Part shown: positions 53,096-61,843 of the stretch, in pieces
Layout: every line of letters begins with the position of its first letter
How positions within the stretch are numbered: the first letter of the stretch is position 1
Source: VRUE01 sp963718775
Lineage (GTDB): Bacteria > Actinomycetota > Thermoleophilia > Solirubrobacterales > 70-9
Assembly (NCBI GenBank): GCA_963718775.1
Contig: OY970377.1
Location: forward strand, 2,480,001 to 2,544,000
DNA: 64,000 nt
Reading direction: 5' to 3'
Notes under the pieces: model-generated
What the model saw: the letters and a program-made list of their open reading frames with translations, nothing else
The model's database searches: none
Told to the model about the DNA's origin: nothing
Made by a program: the position numbers and the translations under genes

Positions 53096-54574
53096 ATGGA
53101 GCCCTGGCTCAGCCCGCTGTACGACGCCGAGGGGATTCGGGCGGTCGACCGCTGGGCGATCGAGGAGCAGGGGGTGCCCGAGGTGGAGCTGATGGAGGCT
53201 GCCGGCACGGCGCTGGCCGAGGCGGTCGCCGAGCTGGCGCCCGAGGGACCGGTGCGGATCCTCTGCGGCAAGGGCAACAACGGCGGCGACGGGCTGGTCG
53301 CCGCCCGGCACCTCGCAGGAGATGGGCTTCGAGGTCGAGGCGCTGGAGCTCTTCTCGCGATGCGGCCGCCGAACGACTTCGACGCCTGGCTCGCGGGCTC
53401 CGGCGCGGTCGTCGACGCGATCTTCGGCACCGGCTTCGCCGGGGCGCCGCGCGAGCCGGCGGCGGCCGCGATCGAGGCGATCAACCGCTGCGGGGCGCCG
53501 GTCGTCGCCTGCGACATCGCCTCCGGGGTCGACGCCTCGACGCGGCGAGATCGAGGGCGCTCGCCGTCGAGGCCGACCTCACCGTCAGCTTCCACGCCGC
53601 GAAGATCGGCCACCGGGTCGCGCCGGGCAAGTGGCACACCGGCGAGTTGCGCGTGGCCCCGATCGGGATTCCCGGCGGGGCGCCGGGCGAGCGCGGTGGC
53701 CGGCACGATCGAGCCGGCCGTGCTGGCCTTGGCGCCGCGCCGCGGCTCGCGCTCGACCAAGTTCAGCTCCGGCCAGGTCGTCGTCGCCGGCGGCTCGCGC
53801 GGGCTGACCGGCGCGGTGCAGATGTCCTCGCTGGCGGCGATTCGGGCGGGCGCCGGCTACGCGACCGTCGCCGTGCCGGCCGACCTCGAGCCGATCTTCG
53901 AGGCTGGCCAGCCCGAGGTGATGTCGGTCGGCTGCCCCGGCGGCGACGGTTGTCTGGCGCCGGCGTCGCTCAAGGCCGTGCTGCGCAGCCTTCGAGCCCG
54001 CCGCGGCGGGAGTGCTCGGGCCCGGGATGGGGCGCGACCCCGGCTCGGTCGAGCTGGCCCGCGACGCCGCTGCCGCGATCGAGGCGCCGCTGGTGATCGA
54101 CGCCGACGGCCTCAACGCCTTCGCCGGCGGACCTCGGCCCGATCGCCGCGCGCGGCGCGCCGACGGTCCTCACCCCGCACGCAGGGGAGCTGGGGCGTCT
54201 GCTCGACCGCTCCTCGGCCGAGATCTCCGCGCACCGCCTCGCCTCGGCGCAGCGAGGCCGCGCGGGCAGCCGAGGCCGTCGTCGTCCTCAAGGGCGACGA
54301 CACGATCGTCACCGACGGCGAGCGGGTCGCGGTCAACGTGCTCTCGGCGCCCGGGCTTGCCACCGCCGGCACCGGCGACGTGCTCTCCGGCATCGTCGCC
54401 GCCCTGCTCGCCCGCGGCCTCGAGCCCTTTGCCGCCGCCTGCGCGGCGGTGATCGCCCACGCCCGTGCCGGACGCGACGCGGCGGCGCGGATCGGCGCCG
54501 CCGAGTCGGTGATCGCCACCGACGTGATCGCCTCGATCCCGCTCGGGATGGTTCCCGGCGCGCCCGTCGAATAA
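53096..54574 (+). CDS. Bifunctional NAD(P)HX epimerase/dehydratase (frameshifts)
   Basis: An N-terminal YjeF_N epimerase domain (LMEAAGTALAEAVAEL, CGKGNNGGDGLVAARHL, VVACDIASGVDAST) is fused to a C-terminal ribokinase-like dehydratase domain (FSSGQVVVAGGSRGLTGAVQ, VLGPGMGRDPGS, VIDADGLNAFAG, LTPHAGELGRLL and STAGTGDVLSGIVAALLARG). About seven indels occur. The enzyme repairs hydrated NAD(P)H. The start ATG overlaps nothing but lies 1 nt after the acpS stop, and the acpS-nnrDE-alr order is standard for actinobacteria. Confidence 0.9.
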   Translation: MEPWLSPLYDAEGIRAVDRWAIEEQGVPEVELMEAAGTALAEAVAELAPEGPVRILCGKGNNGGDGLVAARHLAGDGLRGRGAGALLAMRPPNDFDAWLAGSGAVVDAIFGTGFAGAPREPAAAAIEAINRCGAPVVACDIASGVDASTRRDRGRSPSRPTSPSASTPRRSATGSRRASGTPASCAWPRSGFPAGRRASAVAGTIEPAVLALAPRRGSRSTKFSSGQVVVAGGSRGLTGAVQMSSLAAIRAGAGYATVAVPADLEPIFEAGQPEVMSVGCPGGDGCLAPASLKAVLRSLRARRGGSARARDGARPRLGRAGPRRRCRDRGAAGDRRRRPQRLRRRTSARSPRAARRRSSPRTQGSWGVCSTAPRPRSPRTASPRRSEAARAAEAVVVLKGDDTIVTDGERVAVNVLSAPGLATAGTGDVLSGIVAALLARGLEPFAAACAAVIAHARAGRDAAARIGAAESVIATDVIASIPLGMVPGAPVE

Positions 54575-54585
54575 TCTCGCTGCCG

Positions 54586-55050
54586 ATGAAGACCGCCGCC
54601 GAGATCATGGACGCCGACGTGCCGACCGTCTCCCCGGATGCCGACGCGCGTGCCGCGATCGAGCTGCTCGCCAAGACCGAGATGGGGGCGATCCCTGTGA
54701 TCGACACAGATCGCAAGGTGGTCGGCATCGTCAGCGAGTCGGACCTGATCCTCAGCGACGAGGAGGCGGACCTGCACCTGCCGCATTACCTCAACATCAT
54801 GGGCGGCATCGTCTTCGTCGGCTCGATGAAGGGCTTCGAGAAGCGGCTCAACAAGGCCTTCGCGACCAAGGTCTCCGAGCTGATGACCGCCGACCCGTTC
54901 GTCGCCGGCGTCGACGACGATGCCGAGACGGTGGCCAAGACGATCGCCGAGAAGCATCACAATCACCTGCCCGTGGTCGATGGCGAGGGTCGCCTCGCCG
55001 GACTGGTGACGCGGGCCGACGCGCTGGCCGCGCTCGTCGCCGACAGCTAG
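54586..55050 (+). CDS. Tandem CBS domain protein
   Basis: The 154-aa soluble protein consists of two CBS domains: residues 7-60 (IMDADVPTVSPDADARAAIE, GAIPVIDTDRKVVGIVSESD) and 95-150 (LMTADPFVAGVDDDAETVAK, LPVVDGEGRLAGLVTRADAL), separated by a loop YLNIMGGIVFVGSMKGFEKR. CBS pairs bind adenosine nucleotides and often act as energy sensors. It sits between nnrDE and alr, 3 nt before alr. No catalytic domain is attached. Partner unknown. Confidence 0.88.
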   Translation: MKTAAEIMDADVPTVSPDADARAAIELLAKTEMGAIPVIDTDRKVVGIVSESDLILSDEEADLHLPHYLNIMGGIVFVGSMKGFEKRLNKAFATKVSELMTADPFVAGVDDDAETVAKTIAEKHHNHLPVVDGEGRLAGLVTRADALAALVADS

Positions 55051-55053
55051 GCC

Positions 55054-56164
55054 ATGGCGCGGGCAGTCGCCCGGATCGATCTCAGCGCCGTCGAGCGCAA
55101 CTGCGCGCGGCTGAAGGCGGAGCTGGGCGATGACGCCGAGCTTTGCGCGGTGGTCAAGGCCGACGGCTACGGCCACGGCGCCGATACCTGCGCGACGGCA
55201 GCGCTGGCCGGAGGCGCGAGCAGGCTGGCGGTGGCAACCGGCGCCGAGGCTGCTCAGATCGGCCGCCGCTTTCCGCAGATACCGCTGCTGACCATGGGCG
55301 CGCTCAGCCCCGAGGATCTCGAGGACGCGCTTGGGGCTGGCTCGGAGGTCGCCGTCTGGCGCGACGGCTTCCGCGAGCTGGTCAGCGCCCGGGGCCGCGC
55401 GCAGGGCCGGCCGGTTCGCGTCCACGTCAAGTACGACAGCGGCATGGGCAGGCTCGGCAATCCCGACCCCGGCGAGGTGCTGGCTCTCGCTCGCGCCTGC
55501 GCCGAGGATCCACAGCTCGAGCTGGCGGGGGTCTGGACCCATTTCGCCACCGCCGACGAACCGGGCTCCGGCTTCTTCGCCGAGCAGCTCGAGCGCTTCA
55601 CGGCTGTCGCTGCCGCGGTCAAGGCCGAGTTCCCCGCTGTCATCGCCCACGCCGCCAACAGCGCCGCGGTCTTTCGCGACTCGCGGTCGCACTTCGACAT
55701 GGCTCGCTGCGGCGTCGCCGTCTACGGCCTCGACCCGTTTCAGGGCGACCCGGCCGAGCGTGGCCTCGCCCCGGCGCTTTCGCTGCGCTCCTACGTGGCC
55801 GACGTCAAGCGCTTCACCGCCGGCGTCAGCGCCGGCTACGGGCAGACCTGGCGCGCCTCCGTCGACACCTGGGTGGGGGTGCTGCCGCTCGGCTACGGCG
55901 ACGGGGTTCGACGCGGCCTCTCCAACAACGCCGAGGTGCTGATCGGCGGCCGTCGCCTGCCGCTCGTCGGCACCGTCTCGATGGACAACGTGACCGTCGA
56001 CCTCGGCCCCGAGACCGAGGTCGAGCCGGGCGACGAGGCGGTGCTGATCGGCGCCCAGGGCGAGCGAGGCGATCCTGGCCGAGGAGGTCGCCGCGCGCCT
56101 GGGCACGATCAACTACGAGGTCACCTGCGGGATCTCGGCCAGGGTGCCGCGAGAAGCGGCATGA
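55054..56164 (+). CDS. alr: Alanine racemase (one frameshift near the end)
   Basis: The PLP lysine is in AVVKADGYGHGADTCATAAL (about residue 35) and the catalytic Tyr in GVSAGYGQTWRAS (about 262). VHVKYDSGMGRLG, WTHFATADE, HAANSAAVFRD and PLVGTVSMDNVTVDLG are further family segments. An extra base near 56065 shifts the frame; the true end is INYEVTCGISARVPREAA with a TGA at 56162-56164, which overlaps the next ATG. About 370 aa. It supplies D-alanine for peptidoglycan. Confidence 0.93.
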
Positions 56165-57583
56165 GCCTTGACGATCGCCTCGCTGCCGCTGCGCCGGTCG
56201 CGCTGGCTCGACGCGCCCTGGCCGCTGAGGACGGAGTCTGGATCGCCGGCGGCGCCGTTCGCGACGCGGCGCTGGGTCGCGAGGTGGTCGATCTCGATCT
56301 GGCCGTCACCGGCGATCCTGCTGTGGCCGCGAAGACGATCGCCCGCGAGGGCGGCGGCAACTCGTTCGAGCTCTCCGCTGAGTTCGCGACCTGGCGGGCC
56401 GTCGCCGGCGACGGCTCCTGGCAGATCGACCTGACCGCGCTGCGCGGCGAGACGATCGAGGCCGATCTGGCTGAGCGCGACTTCACGATCGGCGCCGTCG
56501 CCGTTCCGCTGGCGGGGGGAGAGCCGATCGATCCTCACGGCGGGCTCGTCGATCTCGATCGGCGGCTATTGCGCGCGGTGGGCGAGCGCAGCTTCGCCGC
56601 CGATCCCCTGCGTCTCTTGCGAGCGGCTCGGTTTGCAGCTGGGCTGGCGATGCAGATCGACCCCGCGACCGTTTCGCTGGCCCGTTCCGAAGCGGCGCGG
56701 GCGTCTGAGCCCGCCGGTGAGCGCCAGCTCGCCGAGCTGCGCCAGCTGCTCGGCGGGCCCGACCCGCTGCGCGGCCTCGCCCTGCTCGACGAGCTCGGCC
56801 TCACCCCCGTCGTCCTGCCCGAGCTGGAGGCGCTGCGGGGTGTCGAACAGGGGCCCAACCACCACCTCGACGTCCACGGCCACACGCTGGCGGTGCTGGG
56901 GCACACGCTCGAGGTCGAGGCGGACCTGGAGCGCTTCGGCGGCGAGCGCGCGGCGGAGCTCGCGGCGCTGCTCGCCGAGCCGCTCGCCGACGAGATGACG
57001 CGCGGCACGGCGCTGCGCTTCGGCGCCCTGCTGCACGACATCGGCAAGCCGGCGACGCGTTCGGAAAGGGATGGCTACGTCACCTTCATCGGCCACGACA
57101 GCGACGGCGCCGAGATCGTCGCCGAGCTCTGCGCGCGTCTGCGAGCGAGCCGGGTGCTGACCCGGCATCTGCAGGGGCCTGACCCTGCACCATCTTCGGC
57201 TCGGCTTCCTCGTCCACGAGGCGCCGCTGCCGCCGCGGCGCGTTCACGAGTACCTGCGCGCGACCGAGCCGGTCGCCGCCGACGTGACGCTGCTGACGAT
57301 CGCCGACCGGCTCTCGGCCCGTGGCTCGGGCCCCTTCGCCACCGAGGAGGCGATCGAGGCTCACCTGACCCTCGCCCGGCAGATGCTGGCCGCGGCGCTC
57401 GACTGGCGCCGCGAAGGGCCTCCGAAGCCGCTCGTGCGCGGCGACGAGCTGGCGGCGGAGCTGGGTCTCGTCGAGGGCCCGAAGCTGGGCGAGCTGCTGG
57501 CCGAGCTCGAGGCGGCCCAGTACGCGGGCGAGGTCTCGACCCGCGCCGAGGCGGTCGAACACGCCCGCCGCCTGCGTGGCTAG
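56161..57583 (+). CDS. cca: CCA-adding enzyme / tRNA nucleotidyltransferase (one frameshift)
   Basis: The class II nucleotidyltransferase head is clear: VWIAGGAVRDAALGREVVDL then DLAVTGD with the catalytic Asp-x-Asp, followed by ERDFTIGAVAVPL and RLLRAARFAAGL. An HD domain follows (HTLAVLGHTL, LRFGALLHDIGKPATRSE, FIGHDSDGAEIV). An extra base near 57178 breaks the frame before LHHLRLGFLVHEAPLPPRRV and the end at 57583. About 470 aa. The HD-containing type adds or repairs the 3' CCA of tRNA; poly(A) polymerase is an alternative for this family. Confidence 0.88.
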
Positions 57584-57621
57584 CGGGGTTTCCGTCCCCG
57601 GTCCGCTACGCTCCCCGCCGC

Positions 57622-57840
57622 ATGGGGAAAGAGGAGAAGATCGAGATGGAGGGCGAGATCACCGAGGCCCTCCCCAATACGATGTTCCGGGTCAAACTCG
57701 ACAACGGGCACGATGTTCTCGGTCACATCTCCGGCAAGATGCGTCGCCACTACATCCGCATCCTTCCCGGTGACCGGGTGAAGATCGAGCTTTCGCCCTA
57801 CGACCTCGATCGCGGCCGCATCACCTACCGCTACAAATAA
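57622..57840 (+). CDS. infA: Translation initiation factor IF-1
   Basis: The 72-aa protein is a complete OB fold: MGKEEKIEMEGEITEALPNT, MFRVKLDNGHDVLGHISGKM, RRHYIRILPGDRVKIELSPY, then RGRITYRYK. IF-1 binds the 30S A site during initiation. In most bacteria infA lies in a ribosomal-protein operon next to rpmJ; here it stands between cca and the PqqD gene, so it may be a second copy or a relocated gene. Confidence 0.95.
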   Translation: MGKEEKIEMEGEITEALPNTMFRVKLDNGHDVLGHISGKMRRHYIRILPGDRVKIELSPYDLDRGRITYRYK

Positions 57841-57850
57841 GCTCTTCGCC

Positions 57851-58276
57851 TTGAGCGAGCAGCGGCTGCGAATCGACACCGAGAACGTCGTCCACGAGAC
57901 GGTCGACGGCGAGCTGATCGCGATCGACCTCTCCGGAGGCAGCTACTACAGCCTTTCCGGGAGCGGCCCGGCGATCTGGGCCCTGCTGCTCGGCGGGGCT
58001 ACCGAGGCTGAGATCTGCGCGGCGCTCGCGCTCACCCACGAAGGCGAGCCCGAGGCGATCCGGGCTGAGGTCGCGGATCTGCTCGAGAAGCTGTTGGAGA
58101 GCGAGCTAGCCGTGCCCGGCGATGGCACAGGGCGGGTGCAATCGCTCGATGCTCCAGCCGAGAAGGCGGCCTTCGAGCCGCCGAAGCTGGAGCGCTACAC
58201 CGATATGAAGGACTACTTCCTGCTCGACCCGATTCACGAGGTCGACACGGCCGGCTGGCCACGGCCGGCGGCCTAG
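57851..58276 (+). CDS. PqqD/RRE-domain protein with a precursor-like C-terminal tail
   Basis: TTG at 57851 gives 141 aa. Residues 1-90 form a PqqD-like winged-helix RiPP recognition element (NVVHETVDGELIAIDLSGGS, YYSLSGSGPAIWALL, VADLLEKLLESELAV). After a linker the tail (110-141) reads PPKLERYTDMKDYF, LLDPIHEVD and GWP. I recall this tail, 'L..YTDM.D...LDPIHEVD..GWP', as a recurring feature of PqqD proteins encoded with kinases and sugar-modifying enzymes. The tail resembles a modification substrate rather than a fold. It starts 10 nt after infA and 6 nt before the kinase gene. Confidence 0.8.
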   Translation: MSEQRLRIDTENVVHETVDGELIAIDLSGGSYYSLSGSGPAIWALLLGGATEAEICAALALTHEGEPEAIRAEVADLLEKLLESELAVPGDGTGRVQSLDAPAEKAAFEPPKLERYTDMKDYFLLDPIHEVDTAGWPRPAA

Positions 58277-58282
58277 GGCGCG

Positions 58283-59350
58283 GTGGCGCAGGCGCCAGCA
58301 GCCCCGGCGCGGCGCGATCTGGCTGGCGGGTACTTCGACCAGCTGAGCGCTCGCTTCGAGCTGGCCGCGCAGGGGCAGCCGCTGATTCACGGGCTGGAGA
58401 TCGGCGGCCTGCGCCTCGATCTGCGCTTCGCCGGCGAGGCGATGCGCGATGTCTTGCTGGCGCCGTTCGAGCATCTCGCCGTCTCTGGCGGCGCTCCGGC
58501 CACGCTCTCGATCTCCGTCTTCGACGGAGCGTCGACTGGCATCGAGGCTCCATCTCCGCCATGGCAGGCCGTCGAGGCCGCACCCGGCGCCAACCCGTCC
58601 ATGCGGCTGCGCTCCGAGCGTGCTTGCGTGCTCGCCGCTACGGGCACCGGCGCCGTCACCGCTGCCGAGCCCGATCGTGGACGGGCCGTCTTCTACCTTC
58701 CCGATGCCGTTCGCATCGCGCCGATCGAGCGAGCGGCGCCGCTGCGCGAGGCCCTGCAGCTGTTGATGGCCCCGCACGGCCGCTGGATGACGCACGCCGG
58801 CGCTGTCGGTCACGACGGCCGCGGTGTCCTCCTGGTCGGTCGGGGCGGCGCCGGCAAGTCGACCCTGGCGCTCTCCTGCGCGCTCGCCGGCATGGAGATC
58901 GTCGCCGACGACTACGTCCTGCTCGAGGCCGGCCCGCCGCGCGCGCACGCCATGCAGTCGACCGCCAAGCTGACCGAGGACAGCGCCGAGCGCCTCGGGC
59001 TTGGCGAGGGCGCGATCGACCCAGCCGGCTTCGAGCCAACCCTGGAGGGCCCGGCCAAGGCCCTGGTCGACATCCGCCCCCTCGCTCCCGGTCGCCTGAA
59101 GCCCCAACTCGAGATCGCTGCCATAGTCGCCCCTCGTGTGGCGGAGCCGGCGCTCGAGCCGATCTCGGCGGGGGAGGGGCTGCGGGCGCTTGCCCCGAGC
59201 ACGATCATCCAGTCGGGATTTCACGGGGCGGCGGCGCTGGCGGCGCTCGGCGAGCTGGTGCGGACGGTGCCCAGCTACCGGCTCTCGCTCAGTCCCGACC
59301 CCGCGGCAAACGCCCGGGCCGTCGACGAGCTGGTGAGCGAGCTTGGCTGA
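58283..59350 (+). CDS. HPr-kinase-like protein
   Basis: A GTG start gives 355 aa. The C-terminal half has a P-loop in GVLLVGRGGAGKSTLALSCA (about 183-200) and EIVADDYVLLEAG with an acidic pair, the layout of HprK-related kinases. In lasso-peptide clusters such kinases phosphorylate the precursor's C-terminal Ser, while in others their target is unknown. The N-terminal half (about 1-165) is a beta-rich region without a motif I recognise. It is coupled to the glycosyltransferase (8-base overlap) and follows the PqqD-tail gene, its likely partner. Confidence 0.8.
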   Translation: MAQAPAAPARRDLAGGYFDQLSARFELAAQGQPLIHGLEIGGLRLDLRFAGEAMRDVLLAPFEHLAVSGGAPATLSISVFDGASTGIEAPSPPWQAVEAAPGANPSMRLRSERACVLAATGTGAVTAAEPDRGRAVFYLPDAVRIAPIERAAPLREALQLLMAPHGRWMTHAGAVGHDGRGVLLVGRGGAGKSTLALSCALAGMEIVADDYVLLEAGPPRAHAMQSTAKLTEDSAERLGLGEGAIDPAGFEPTLEGPAKALVDIRPLAPGRLKPQLEIAAIVAPRVAEPALEPISAGEGLRALAPSTIIQSGFHGAAALAALGELVRTVPSYRLSLSPDPAANARAVDELVSELG

Positions 59351-60032
59351 GCCAGCGGTGATGGCGGCGATCGCCGTCCACGACGGCGAGGCCTACCTCG
59401 CTGAGGCGATCGAGAGCATCCTCGACCAGTCCAGGCCCTGTGCGCAGGTCATCGTCGTCGACAACGACTCGACCGATCGCAGCGGGGAGATCGCCCGTGG
59501 CTACGGCCCGCCGGTCGAGGTCGTCTTCGAGCCTCGTCGTGGCATCGGGCCGGCGCGCAACGCGGCGGTGCGGGCCGCGCAGGGGGACTTCGTCGCCTTC
59601 CTCGACGCTGACGACCTTTGGATGCAGGAGAAGACCGCGCTGCAGCTGGCCGCCTTCGAGGCGGACCCTGAGCTGCAGCTCGTCTTCGCACACGTGCGTC
59701 AGTTCGTCAGCCCCGACCTCAGCGCCGAGGAAGCTGCGCCGCTCAGCGCGCCAGCCGACCCCCAGCCCGGCGCCTACATGGGCGCGATGCTCGCCAGGCG
59801 GTCAGCGCTCGACGCGATCGGCCCCTGGCCGGAGGACGTCAAGGTCAGCGATGGCCTCACCTTCATGCTGCGGGCTCGCGAGCTTGGCTTGAAGCAGGCG
59901 ATGCTGCCTGAGACCGTGACGATGCGTCGCCTGCACGGCGAGAACCACTCGATCCACAACCGCGGCGAGCGGGTCGAGTTCGCACGACTGCTCAAGCAGT
60001 CGCTCGATCGCCGCCGCGCGGAGGCCGGATGA
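59343..60032 (+). CDS. Family 2 glycosyltransferase (GT-A)
   Basis: TTG at 59343 overlaps the kinase stop; the protein is 229 aa (MAEPAVMAAIAVHDGEAYLA). The GT-A nucleotide-sugar site is present: VIVVDNDSTDRSGEIA, GIGPARNAAVRAAQGDFVAF and LDADDLWMQEK (metal-binding DxD). No membrane helix is visible. The gene overlaps the nucleotidyltransferase downstream by ATGA, so PqqD, kinase, this enzyme and the nucleotidyltransferase form one translationally coupled unit. The acceptor may be the PqqD tail, a peptide or a lipid-linked glycan. Confidence 0.85.
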   Translation: MAEPAVMAAIAVHDGEAYLAEAIESILDQSRPCAQVIVVDNDSTDRSGEIARGYGPPVEVVFEPRRGIGPARNAAVRAAQGDFVAFLDADDLWMQEKTALQLAAFEADPELQLVFAHVRQFVSPDLSAEEAAPLSAPADPQPGAYMGAMLARRSALDAIGPWPEDVKVSDGLTFMLRARELGLKQAMLPETVTMRRLHGENHSIHNRGERVEFARLLKQSLDRRRAEAG

Positions 60033-61153
60033 CGCCGGCGCTCGGCAACAGGCCGACCGCCGAGCAGCTACTCGTCCTGCACGCCGCGCTCGACGAGCGG
60101 GAGGCTGGGCGCAGCGCCTGGGAGCGCTGGCGCGCCGCGGTCGAGTTCGACGACGTCGACCACGGCTCGACGCGGCTCCTGCCGCTGGTCTACCGCAACC
60201 TCGGCCCGGAATCCTTCGATGCCGAGGTCGGCGGTCGGCTGAAGGGCCTCTACAGGCGCTCCTGGAGCCAGAACCAGCTGCTCTTCAAGCGCGCCGCCGG
60301 GGCGATCGCCGTGCTCGAGGGGGCCGGCATCGAGACCCTGGTGACCAAGGGCGCCTCGCTGGCGGCGCTCTCCTACGGCGATGTCGGCGTGCGGCCGATG
60401 GACGACGCCGACGTGCTGGTCCCGATCGCCAAGACCGCAGAGGCGATCGAGGCGCTGACCGCGGCGGGCTGGTCTGCAGACCACGAGGATCCGGCGGCCT
60501 GGGCCCAGGTCCACCACTCGCTCGGTTTCGCCGGGCCGGGCGGCGGCAACATGGACCTGCACTGGTTCGCCCTCTGGCAGCCCGCCCGCGACGACGCCCT
60601 CTGGGATGCGTCGGTGCCGATGGAGCTGGTCGGTGTCGCTACCCGGGCGCCCAGTCCGGCCGATCAGCTGCTGCTCGCCTGCGTCCACGGCACGCCCTGG
60701 AGCCCGTTGCCGCCCTTTCGCTGGATCGCCGACGCGGTGACCGTGATCCGCTCCGCCGGCGAGGAGCTCGACTGGAACAGGCTCGCCGCCGAGGCCGAGC
60801 GGAGGCAGCTGACGATCGCCACAGCGGCGGCACTCGCCTATCTGCGCGACGAGTTCGCCGCGCCTGTGCCGCCGGTCGTGCTCGAGCGCCTCGCCGCGGC
60901 GCCGGCCTCACGCCACGAGCGCGCCGCCTTCGAGGCCGCTTGCCGGCCCGACAGCCCGGTTCGCACCCTGCGCATGGCCTGGGACCGCTACCGCCGCTTG
61001 CGCGACCTCGACACCGGCGCCCCGCGGCCGTCCAGCTTCCCGTCCTTCGCGCGGCGCTTCTGGGGGCTGGACAGCGTCTGGCAGCTGCCCGTGCACGCAG
61101 GCCGGGCGCTTACTCGGCGGCGCGGGCGCGATTCCGCTCGATCCGCCCCTTGA
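60029..61153 (+). CDS. Nucleotidyltransferase family protein (NTP_transf_5-like)
   Basis: The 374-aa protein has the minimal nucleotidyltransferase signature at about 107-130: ETLVTKGASLAALSYGD then GVRPMDDADVLV with the paired Asp, and MDLHWFALW further on (about 175). It matches the NTP_transf_5 pattern ('KG.......Y.....R...D.D.LV') found in lasso-peptide and other RiPP clusters beside HprK-like kinases and PqqD proteins. Its precise reaction is unknown. Its last 44 bases overlap the convergent glycosyltransferase gene. Confidence 0.82.
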   Translation: MTPALGNRPTAEQLLVLHAALDEREAGRSAWERWRAAVEFDDVDHGSTRLLPLVYRNLGPESFDAEVGGRLKGLYRRSWSQNQLLFKRAAGAIAVLEGAGIETLVTKGASLAALSYGDVGVRPMDDADVLVPIAKTAEAIEALTAAGWSADHEDPAAWAQVHHSLGFAGPGGGNMDLHWFALWQPARDDALWDASVPMELVGVATRAPSPADQLLLACVHGTPWSPLPPFRWIADAVTVIRSAGEELDWNRLAAEAERRQLTIATAAALAYLRDEFAAPVPPVVLERLAAAPASRHERAAFEAACRPDSPVRTLRMAWDRYRRLRDLDTGAPRPSSFPSFARRFWGLDSVWQLPVHAGRALTRRRGRDSARSAP

Positions 61154-61838
61154 AGGCGCGGAACAGCCCGGCCCGGCCGGCGGCCGCGTCCTGGGTGAGG
61201 CTGGCGGGATGGATGCGGCGGCGCAGCAGCACCCGGTCGAGGCGGGCGATCTCGACGCCCTCCTCTGAGGCGCGCAGCATCCAGTCGAAGTCCTCGGCGG
61301 CGCGCATCGCCGGGTCGAAGTCGCCGACCCGCTCGAAGGCCTCGCGGCTCACGACCATCGTCATCGGGTGCACGTCGGGCTCGTCGGCCAGCTCGGCGGG
61401 CTTGGCGGGCATCACGGTCGGCACCTCCGAGCCTTCGACCCAGAAGGGCAGCTCGGCCCCCGGCTCGACGATCAGCTCCTGGGTGGCGAGCACGCAACCC
61501 ACCGCTGGGTTCTCGAGCATGTGGCCGATCTGCACTGCCAGCTTGTCGGGCGTCATCAGGTCGTCGCTGTCGTGGAAGGCGATGAACTCGCCGCTCGCGG
61601 CGGCGAAGCCGCGGTTGCGGGCGGCCGAGGGCCCGCCGTTCACCTGGACGATCGTCTTCACCTCGTCGTAGGTGCTGGCGATCTCCGCGGTGCGATCGGT
61701 CGAGCCGTCGTCGACGACGATCGTCTCCACCGGCGAGTAGGCCTGGGCGAGCACGCTCTCGATCGCCTCGCCGAGGAAGCGCTCCGCTTCGTAGGCGGGG
61801 ATGACGACGCTGGCCAGCGGGTTCTGCACCGGATGCAT
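61110..61838 (-). CDS. Family 2 glycosyltransferase (GT-A), minus strand
   Basis: The ATG at 61838 gives 242 aa beginning MHPVQNPLASVVIPAYEAER. The GT-A features are VETIVVDDGSTDRTAEIAST, GGPSAARNRGFAAASGEFIA and FHDSDDLMTPDKLAVQ (DxD-like). A C-terminal segment MRAAEDFDWMLRASEEGVEI carries the 'ED.D...R' catalytic-base motif. It resembles the plus-strand GT2 at 59343, including the pattern 'R..D.....R.HP.S' near the end. It is the last gene of a minus-strand operon that includes a hydrolase and ABC permeases. Confidence 0.88.
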   Translation of the reverse strand: MHPVQNPLASVVIPAYEAERFLGEAIESVLAQAYSPVETIVVDDGSTDRTAEIASTYDEVKTIVQVNGGPSAARNRGFAAASGEFIAFHDSDDLMTPDKLAVQIGHMLENPAVGCVLATQELIVEPGAELPFWVEGSEVPTVMPAKPAELADEPDVHPMTMVVSREAFERVGDFDPAMRAAEDFDWMLRASEEGVEIARLDRVLLRRRIHPASLTQDAAAGRAGLFRAFKGRIERNRARAAE

Positions 61839-61843
61839 TGTGC

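Noticed and set aside
9945..57178. Programmed frameshifting as the cause of the many broken genes
   Set aside because: Breaks lie at unrelated sequences, are single extra bases, often several per gene, and affect universally conserved genes. No slippery heptamer with downstream structure recurs.
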